The notes beneath the pieces are model-generated. The model was not told the origin of the DNA. It worked only from the letters and a program-made list of their open reading frames with translations, and did no database searches. Positions 59,553 through 64,000 of a stretch of 64,000 nucleotides of DNA are shown one piece after another (position 1 is the first letter of the stretch; each line of letters starts with the position of its first letter). Origin of the DNA: Thermococcus sp. MAR1 (lineage in GTDB: Archaea; Methanobacteriota_B; Thermococci; Thermococcales; Thermococcaceae); contig NZ_SNUF01000001.1 of assembly GCF_012027305.1 (NCBI RefSeq), forward strand, positions 868,001-932,000. Reading direction: 5' to 3'. Both the position numbers and the translations under genes were made by a program.

Positions 59553-60743
59553 ATGAGAGAGTTCAAACGCCTCACACCCTATAAAGAAGCTTTAAGCCTG
59601 CTCCTCGATGATTTAAGCGAGATTGATGAAGTCGAAGAAATTCCACTGAAAGAGGCCCTCGGCAGGGTTTTAGCCGAGGACGTCGTTTCGCCGATAGACA
59701 GTCCGCCCTTCGACCGTTCCGCTGTGGACGGCTACGCTTTAAGGGCGGAGGACACATTTTCGGCGAGGGAATACAGTCCGGTTGAGCTGAGGGTTATAGA
59801 TGAAATAGTCGCCGGCGAGGAGAGCAAAGCCAAAGTGGAACCCGGCACGGCGGTAAAGCTCATGACCGGCTCAAAGATGCCGGAAGGAGCGAACGCAGTT
59901 CTCATGCAGGAGATGGCAGAACGTAAGGGAGAGGTAATAAGGGTCCTTCGCCCCGTTGCTCCCGGTCAAAACGTGGCCTTCGCCGGCGAGGACGTAAGGA
60001 AGGGGGAGATAATCCTGCGGAAGGGGCAGGTTCTAAGGCCGCAGGATCTGGCCCTCCTTAAGAGCATTGGTTTCAGGACAGTTAAGGTCAAGAGAAAGCC
60101 CCGCGTCGGGATAATAGTTACCGGCGATGAGCTGATAGAGGAGTTCTATGAGGGGGCATTGAAGGCAGGAAAGATTATGGAGAGCAACTCGGTGATGCTA
60201 AAGGGACTTGTAAGGCAGTATTTCGGTGAGCCAGTCTTCTACGGCGTCCTTCCCGATGACGAGAAAGCCATAAGAGACGCAATAGAGAGGGCCAAGAATG
60301 AGAACGATCTCGTCCTCGTCACCGGCGGCTCTGCCTTCGGCGATAAGGACTTCGCTCACCGCTTTGTCAGGCTCATGTTTCACGGCACGACGATAAAGCC
60401 CGGAAGGCCAGTAGGCTACGGCGAGAGGGTCTTCATAATGAGCGGTTATCCTGTGGCTGTCTTTGCCCAGTTCCACCTCTACGTCAAGCACGCCCTGGCA
60501 AAGCTCGTCGGTGCTAAGAACTACGAGATTCGCGTTAAAGCAACGCTCACTGAGCGTGTATCAAGCCAGCTCGGAAGGCACGAGTTCGTGAAGGTGTGGT
60601 ACGAGAACGGCAAGGCAAGGCCGATTAAGAAGAAGGGCAGCGGGATAATAAGCTCGCTCGTGGAGAGCAACGGGTACATGGAAATTCCAGAGGACAGTGA
60701 AGGATACCTCAAGGGAGAGACCGTCGAGGTCGTACTCTACTAA
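59553..60743 (+). CDS. moeA: Molybdopterin molybdenumtransferase MoeA
   Basis: A 396-residue enzyme. N-terminal LPLKEALGRVLAEDVVSPIDSPPFDRSAVDGYAL-type region (about 27-62; here EIPLKEALG...) is the MoeA signature. A MoaB-like core with VTGGSAFGDKD near 253-263 and a C-terminal beta domain follow. It inserts Mo or W into the adenylated pterin. Thermococcales mostly use tungsten for aldehyde ferredoxin oxidoreductases. Forms an operon with moaB. Confidence 0.95.
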   Translation: MREFKRLTPYKEALSLLLDDLSEIDEVEEIPLKEALGRVLAEDVVSPIDSPPFDRSAVDGYALRAEDTFSAREYSPVELRVIDEIVAGEESKAKVEPGTAVKLMTGSKMPEGANAVLMQEMAERKGEVIRVLRPVAPGQNVAFAGEDVRKGEIILRKGQVLRPQDLALLKSIGFRTVKVKRKPRVGIIVTGDELIEEFYEGALKAGKIMESNSVMLKGLVRQYFGEPVFYGVLPDDEKAIRDAIERAKNENDLVLVTGGSAFGDKDFAHRFVRLMFHGTTIKPGRPVGYGERVFIMSGYPVAVFAQFHLYVKHALAKLVGAKNYEIRVKATLTERVSSQLGRHEFVKVWYENGKARPIKKKGSGIISSLVESNGYMEIPEDSEGYLKGETVEVVLY

Positions 60744-60959
60744 CTAAGCCTCCTGGAGAAAAGACTCCAGCCTGATGAACTTTAGGATGGCGCGGACGTC
60801 CTCGGGTATGTCCCTGAGCTTCCGCGGGTCGCCCAGCATCTCAAATACCTCAATTACTTCCGTCGTTTTCCTCTCTCTTCTCTTCTTGGGTGGGTATCCC
60901 TGCCAGGGTGGGTAATACCTCAAAAGAATCTCCCATTTGTTTTTGCCTGCGATCCTCAT
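60744..60959 (-). CDS. Small basic protein of unknown function
   Basis: A 71-residue protein (MRIAGKNKWEILLRYYPPWQGYPPKKRRERKTTEVIEVFEMLGDPRKLRDIPEDVRAILKFIRLESFLQEA). It has a basic N-terminal half with a YYPPWQGYPPKKRRERK segment and a helical acidic half. No family is recognised. GGAGAAGACC precedes the ATG and TTTATTAG (about 60991-60998) gives a promoter. Its stop abuts the moeA stop. It lies downstream of the H/ACA RNA. Confidence 0.6.
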   Translation of the reverse strand: MRIAGKNKWEILLRYYPPWQGYPPKKRRERKTTEVIEVFEMLGDPRKLRDIPEDVRAILKFIRLESFLQEA

Positions 60960-61045
60960 GGTCTTCTCCGTGTGACTCTTTCATCTAGTCCCTAATAAAC
61001 TTTTTCAACGCACCAGAGGGCATCGTCGAAGATGTTTCGGTGAGC

Positions 61046-61259
61046 GTCTATGGCCCGCCCGTAACCCCCGCCCCCATCGGTGCCCAACGGCGAACTCGGG
61101 CGGGTTAACCCAGGCGGGCCGTCTGTGCTCGGCCTGGGTTTCCCGCGGCCATCGTGCTCCGTAACGCGGAAGGCCCTCCCGCGGGGACCTCGCTGAGGCC
61201 GAGCTGTAGCCCCCGCATCGCCCCCCGGTTCATTCTCCCCGGGGTCCTCGCGCGGGGGC
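61046..61259 (-). ncRNA. Three-hairpin H/ACA guide RNA (pseudouridylation guide)
   Basis: A GC-rich (visibly above the flanking genes) non-coding stretch on the minus strand folds into three H/ACA units. Unit 1: lower stem GCCCCCGC (61259-61252) with GCGGGGGC (61216-61209), then U and ACA. Unit 2: GCTCGGCCT (61204-61196) with AGGCCGAGC (61135-61127), then ACA. Unit 3: GGCCCGCC (61120-61113) with GGCGGGCC (61059-61052), then ATA. In each unit exactly 15 nt separate the base of the upper stem from the ANA box, and K-turn or K-loop type GA/TGA elements occur above. GGTATATAAAG (TATA on the minus strand, about 61281-61291) lies 26 nt before 61259. Confidence 0.85.
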
Positions 61260-61282
61260 ATTTTTAAAGTGGAAAGAAGAGG

Positions 61283-61288
61283 TATATA
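61283..61288 (-). promoter_or_regulatory. TATA box of the H/ACA RNA gene
   Basis: On the minus strand CTTTATATACC, centred at 61285.5, lies 26.5 nt from the first paired base of the H/ACA RNA (61259), the usual archaeal distance. It lies just beyond the stop codon of the DUF835 gene. Confidence 0.65.
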
Positions 61289-61296
61289 AAGCTGTC

Positions 61297-62391
61297 TCAC
61301 TCCATGAGTTTTCTGAGCTGGGCGTAGAGCCTGTTCTCAAGGCTTTCCTTCTCAATAACAAGTATCAGTGTGCCCTTGTTAATTATCACGAAGTCCCTGA
61401 GCTTCGATAAGAACTTCATGAGGCTCTCCCAGGAGTTGTAAACGGTGAGATACTCAAGGCAGTCGATGACTATTATCCCGTGATCGCCCATCCTGGCGAA
61501 CTCCTCCAGATACTTGTACGACAGCTCGGTCATTCTAGCAAGGTTCGTCGGGTTTATGGTGTTCTTGAACCTCCCCTGGAATGGTATCGTCGTGACGAAG
61601 TAGTACTGCCATCCGTCGGGAACCTGGGTAACGTCCCTAACGAAGGCTAGAACCGGCCTGTCCTTGAGCTTCTCCCTGAGCTTTTCATATTCATTTCCGT
61701 TGACTATGATGACTCCCGGCTTTAGGTCGACGGGTGCCGTAACCCTTCCCTTCCGCGGCGTGAATGACTCCGAGGATGTGAGCTTCACCATGGCGACTAC
61801 CATGCTCACTATCAGTATCGTGGAGAGTGTGAAACCAACGACCTTGTACCACTCCTCGATTCCAAAGAGCGCGGCGGGAATCAGGTGCAGTCCAAAGAGG
61901 ATTATGCTGATGTAGAGGTATTTGACGGCACTCTTGTAAATCTCCTCGGTCTCCTTCAGCAGGAGTCCTCCCGCTATGACGAACACGCCCGTTATGCCGA
62001 GGGTGGCGGCGCTCGTTATGGTCCACACGGCGTCTCCGGTGTAGAGGTACACCCCAACCATGTATATCATAAACGCCACTGGCATTACCGCCAGTACGGC
62101 CAGGGTTCTGTACCTGACGGTGATGGACTCTTCCTCAAGGAACTTTACCGCACCATAGAATATTAAGCCAGAGAACGCTGGCAACAGGAGGATTCCTATC
62201 ATCTGAATGTTGGGATTTGCGAGGGTTGTGGAGAGGATGGCCAGAAAATCGAATATCCACGCCAACGAGAAGGCCAGGGCTGATCTTCTCCGATTACGAA
62301 GGTATATACGGAATATCCATCCCGCGGCCACTAGGTCCGCGATCAGGACCATCACGGCCTCGGCAAGTACCAGCGCATGAATGCCATCCAA
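61297..62391 (-). CDS. DUF835 membrane-sensor-like protein
   Basis: A 364-residue protein: about seven hydrophobic helices in residues 1-200, a linker with basic residues (TPRKGRVT, about 210-217), then a soluble C-terminal DUF835 domain (about 225-364; PGVIIVNGNEYEKLREKLKDRPVLAFVRDV and HGIIVIDCLEYLTVYNSWESLMKFLSKLRDFV). DUF835 proteins are abundant in Thermococcales, with unknown, presumably signalling, roles. It follows the LuxE-like gene by 6 bp in the same direction and probably shares its transcript. Confidence 0.85.
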   Translation of the reverse strand: MDGIHALVLAEAVMVLIADLVAAGWIFRIYLRNRRRSALAFSLAWIFDFLAILSTTLANPNIQMIGILLLPAFSGLIFYGAVKFLEEESITVRYRTLAVLAVMPVAFMIYMVGVYLYTGDAVWTITSAATLGITGVFVIAGGLLLKETEEIYKSAVKYLYISIILFGLHLIPAALFGIEEWYKVVGFTLSTILIVSMVVAMVKLTSSESFTPRKGRVTAPVDLKPGVIIVNGNEYEKLREKLKDRPVLAFVRDVTQVPDGWQYYFVTTIPFQGRFKNTINPTNLARMTELSYKYLEEFARMGDHGIIVIDCLEYLTVYNSWESLMKFLSKLRDFVIINKGTLILVIEKESLENRLYAQLRKLME

Positions 62392-62397
62392 TACGTC

Positions 62398-63456
62398 TCA
62401 CCCCACTTTCCTTTCGGGATCCCCAAACCCGTCCCATTTAAACGGCCGATGCGGAGGAGTTCTGAGAGCAGTTTCATCCTCAAATTTAACGACCAAGACT
62501 TCGGGTCTGGCTATCACCATGGCCACCCTTCCCCTCTCGTGGCGCTTCACTATCCTGTACCCATCGGCCTCCTTCCTCATTGGGAAGATTATCGTGAACG
62601 GATAGTTGGGATAGTACCAGAACTCCTTGCCCCTGTGTATGCCCATCAGATCGCCAATGAGATAATAGCCGTAGAGGGGTATAAGCTTTGCGCCCTCGAA
62701 TTTCGCACCTAATGCCTCGAAGAATTCGTGGTTCACACCCACGCCGCTGATTATCGCCGTCTCGATGTCCTCGCTGTACGGTTCAAAAAGCGCCATAAGC
62801 GGAGGCGCCGAGCGTACGGTGTTTATAGAGTCTCGCTCCATGATGCGGTTCGTGTACCTAACCAGTGGATCCAGTATCTTTAAAACAGCTTCCAACCCCT
62901 GGGTCTCGTAAACTTTCTTCAACCCATCGGTTTCCATACCTATGAAGTACAGCAAACCCCCGTAGCTCCACACCAGCTCGCTGATCTCTTCCTGAAACCA
63001 TCCGTAGGGACCGTGGGCAATGGTTCTCATCCGGTGCTTCTCGTCGTAAGTCTTGTTGAGGGCGTAAACTTCATCTAGAGACGTTCTCAAATATCTATGA
63101 ACGGCGAAAAGATATCCCCTGTCCCAGTGACCAATGGCCCGCTCCCTGGTGGTTCCAGAGGACTGATAGAACCTAATCTTCCCGGTGTATCCGTCGGGAA
63201 CGAAGTCCACCCAGTTGTGCCTGAGGTATTCCTCCTCCACGATGAGTCCGGAATTAAAAATATTCTCAAAAACTTCCTCCAGAGTCCCTTGGAATATTGA
63301 ATCCAAATCCGGCCGAAGCTCTGCGGAGACTCTCCTCCAGTAGGGGGTGGTTTGAAAATGAAACTCAAAAACCTCTCTGAGATACTCTGTTACAGTGAAG
63401 TCATTAATCTTCAGTGGATTTTTATACAAACTACCAAGTATCTCCCCATAGTTCAT
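62398..63456 (-). CDS. Adenylate-forming (LuxE/phenylacetate-CoA-ligase-like) protein
   Basis: A 352-residue member of the adenylate-forming superfamily: RFYQSSGTTRERAIGHWDRGYLF (about 95-117) is the SSGTT ATP-binding signature, ISGVGVNHEFFEALGAKF (about 235-252) and PLYGYYLIGD (about 257-266) follow. It is shorter than phenylacetate-CoA ligases and closest in layout to LuxE-like acyl-protein synthetases. Leaderless: TTTTTATAC (about 63479-63486) lies about 25 nt before the ATG. The GYYxIGD place, where ligases have a GxTE-like motif, is unusual. Substrate unknown. Confidence 0.75.
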   Translation of the reverse strand: MNYGEILGSLYKNPLKINDFTVTEYLREVFEFHFQTTPYWRRVSAELRPDLDSIFQGTLEEVFENIFNSGLIVEEEYLRHNWVDFVPDGYTGKIRFYQSSGTTRERAIGHWDRGYLFAVHRYLRTSLDEVYALNKTYDEKHRMRTIAHGPYGWFQEEISELVWSYGGLLYFIGMETDGLKKVYETQGLEAVLKILDPLVRYTNRIMERDSINTVRSAPPLMALFEPYSEDIETAIISGVGVNHEFFEALGAKFEGAKLIPLYGYYLIGDLMGIHRGKEFWYYPNYPFTIIFPMRKEADGYRIVKRHERGRVAMVIARPEVLVVKFEDETALRTPPHRPFKWDGFGDPERKVG

Positions 63457-63471
63457 AGTGACAATTTAAAA

Positions 63472-63515
63472 AACTTGTATAAAAATATTTCCTGTTGAAA
63501 CTTATTCTACAAGTT
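63472..63515. repeat. Inverted repeat AACTTGTA ... TACAAGTT in the divergent promoter
   Basis: Two perfect 8-bp arms (63472-63479 and 63508-63515), 28 bp apart, lie in the 115-bp AT-rich gap between two divergent adenylate-forming genes. The first arm overlaps the TATA region of the minus-strand gene, so a dimeric regulator could control both directions. Confidence 0.5.
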
Positions 63516-63571
63516 GGAAAAATCTCAATTGTTATATAATCCAAAGTAATGTATTGTTCCGGTGAGTTTAC

Positions 63572-64000
63572 ATGGCTTTGGTTGTTGGAAGGGTTGATAG
63601 GGAGGGGGTTGATGACCTTAGATACACTCTTGGAAAAGCCCTAGAGACGACACGATTCTGGCAGGAGAAGTTCTCAGGAGTTGACCCCGATGAACTATCC
63701 ATAGAGGACCTCGCCAGTCTCGTTGATGCCGTAAAGATAACCCCCTGCGATCTCTACGACATCGATAGGGTATGGCCCGATTATATCCAAGATGCCCGGA
63801 TATTTTACACCGTGATGCGGACGAGCGGAACAACTGGGAAGCCCAAGAGAATAGCCTACACCCGAGACGACCGCTTCCGGACTGCCCGTCAGATAGAGCC
63901 ATGGGTCAGAGAGTACATGGACAAAGGTGATAGAATCGCCTCGTTTTTCCCACCGCTACCATCTTCATCCGGAATGTTTGCCTTCGGGAGCTTTGAAGCG
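63572..64000 (+). CDS. Phenylacetate-CoA-ligase-like adenylate-forming enzyme, 5' part cut by window edge
   Basis: The first 143 codons are present. VMRTSGTTGKPKRIAYTRDD (about 86-105) is a full AMP-binding ATP signature, followed by SFFPPLPSSSGMFAFGS as in phenylacetate-CoA ligases. ALVVGRVDREGVDDLRYTLGKALETTRFWQEKFSGV opens it. GGTGAGTTTAC precedes the ATG at 63572. It is divergent from a second, LuxE-like member of the same superfamily. The C-terminal domain lies outside the window. Confidence 0.8.
   Translation, partial: MALVVGRVDREGVDDLRYTLGKALETTRFWQEKFSGVDPDELSIEDLASLVDAVKITPCDLYDIDRVWPDYIQDARIFYTVMRTSGTTGKPKRIAYTRDDRFRTARQIEPWVREYMDKGDRIASFFPPLPSSSGMFAFGSFEA

Noticed and set aside
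61020-61262. GC-rich non-coding block as SRP (7S) RNA or RNase P RNA
   Set aside because: The GGAAG...AGCAG helix 8 motif of SRP RNA and the GAGGAAAGTCC and ACAGAA motifs of RNase P RNA are absent, and the ends do not pair with each other. The three hairpin-plus-ANA pattern fits H/ACA RNA instead.
60992-61300. Open frame of 102 codons (MRQLYIPLLSTLKMPPRED...) on the minus strand
   Set aside because: It lies over the H/ACA RNA, is Pro/Gly/Arg-rich because of the GC-rich stems, has no ribosome binding site and no recognisable domain.
1-64000. CRISPR array, insertion sequence or replication origin
   Set aside because: No set of regularly spaced direct repeats, transposase gene, or origin-type repeat cluster with a Cdc6 gene was seen.

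Overview
The window looks like a chromosomal segment of a hyperthermophilic archaeon of the order Thermococcales, most likely the genus Thermococcus. The evidence is: archaeal-type genes throughout (LSm, L37e, L35Ae, pelota, Trm1, Trm5-type, Trm10-type, DacZ-like); GGTG/GGAGG ribosome binding sites; TATA boxes about 25 nt before starts, with many apparently leaderless genes; a CGP-CTERM surface-sorting tail; a class III signal peptide; and a diacetylchitobiose cluster of the type described in T. kodakarensis. The species cannot be read from the sequence. There is no rRNA, CRISPR array or insertion sequence. Nearly every base is gene or promoter.

Layout. 1-3.9 kb: 5' end of glyS, lsm-rpl37e, a MATE exporter, a vapBC pair and a ferritin-like/VIT1 iron-manganese transporter. 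4.0-16.2 kb: a diacetylchitobiose/chitooligosaccharide module: deacetylase Dac, a GH1 glycosidase (with a PIN toxin-antitoxin pair on its tail), a five-gene Opp/Dpp-type ABC importer, deaminase GlmD and exo-glucosaminidase GlmA. No chitinase gene is linked. 16.2-24 kb: trm1, rpl35ae, a HAD phosphatase, prolidase, relBE, pelota, a frameshifted HEPN plus MNT pair, a PurM-like protein overlapping a PP-loop ATPase, and a DUF4870 protein. 24.1-26.7 kb: feoABC behind two DtxR/IdeR-like palindromes. 26.8-35.3 kb: a sugar-nucleotide transferase, DacZ, UbiX-like, Lrp-like, CYTH, a pilin-like protein, YchF, a metallo-hydrolase, CorA, an Asp/Glu racemase and a cupin. 35.5-40 kb: a secreted protein with an 18-cysteine tail and a small membrane partner, divergent from tldD and tldE, which are separated by a DUF4258/DUF2283 pair. 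40-47 kb: trm5-type, tRNA-Glu(TTC), an apparently AT-rich two-gene membrane cassette, trm10 and valS. 47-59 kb: a cobamide salvage cluster (cobD-like, cbiB, a COG2102-like ATPase, cobZ, cobS, cobY, cobQ, cobT, cbiZ) interrupted by toxin-antitoxin genes and a frameshifted lipoprotein glycosidase. 59-64 kb: moaB, moeA, a three-hairpin H/ACA guide RNA, a DUF835 membrane protein and two divergent adenylate-forming enzymes, the last cut by the window edge.

How it works together. The chitobiose module would import a disaccharide, remove one acetyl group (Dac), release glucosamine units (GlmA) and deaminate the phosphorylated sugar (GlmD). The cobamide genes hold amide-hydrolysis salvage (CbiZ), re-amidation (CobQ), aminopropanol attachment (CbiB), GTP activation (CobY) and lower-ligand assembly (CobT, CobS, CobZ), with no corrin-ring synthesis genes, so this is salvage.

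The most notable non-standard items are: a three-hairpin H/ACA RNA at 61046-61259 with identical 15-nt spacing in all three units; a second structured RNA candidate upstream of valS; the cysteine-rich bacteriocin-like gene beside tldD; a single TATA element serving two leaderless divergent genes; and eight toxin-antitoxin loci, two of them broken.
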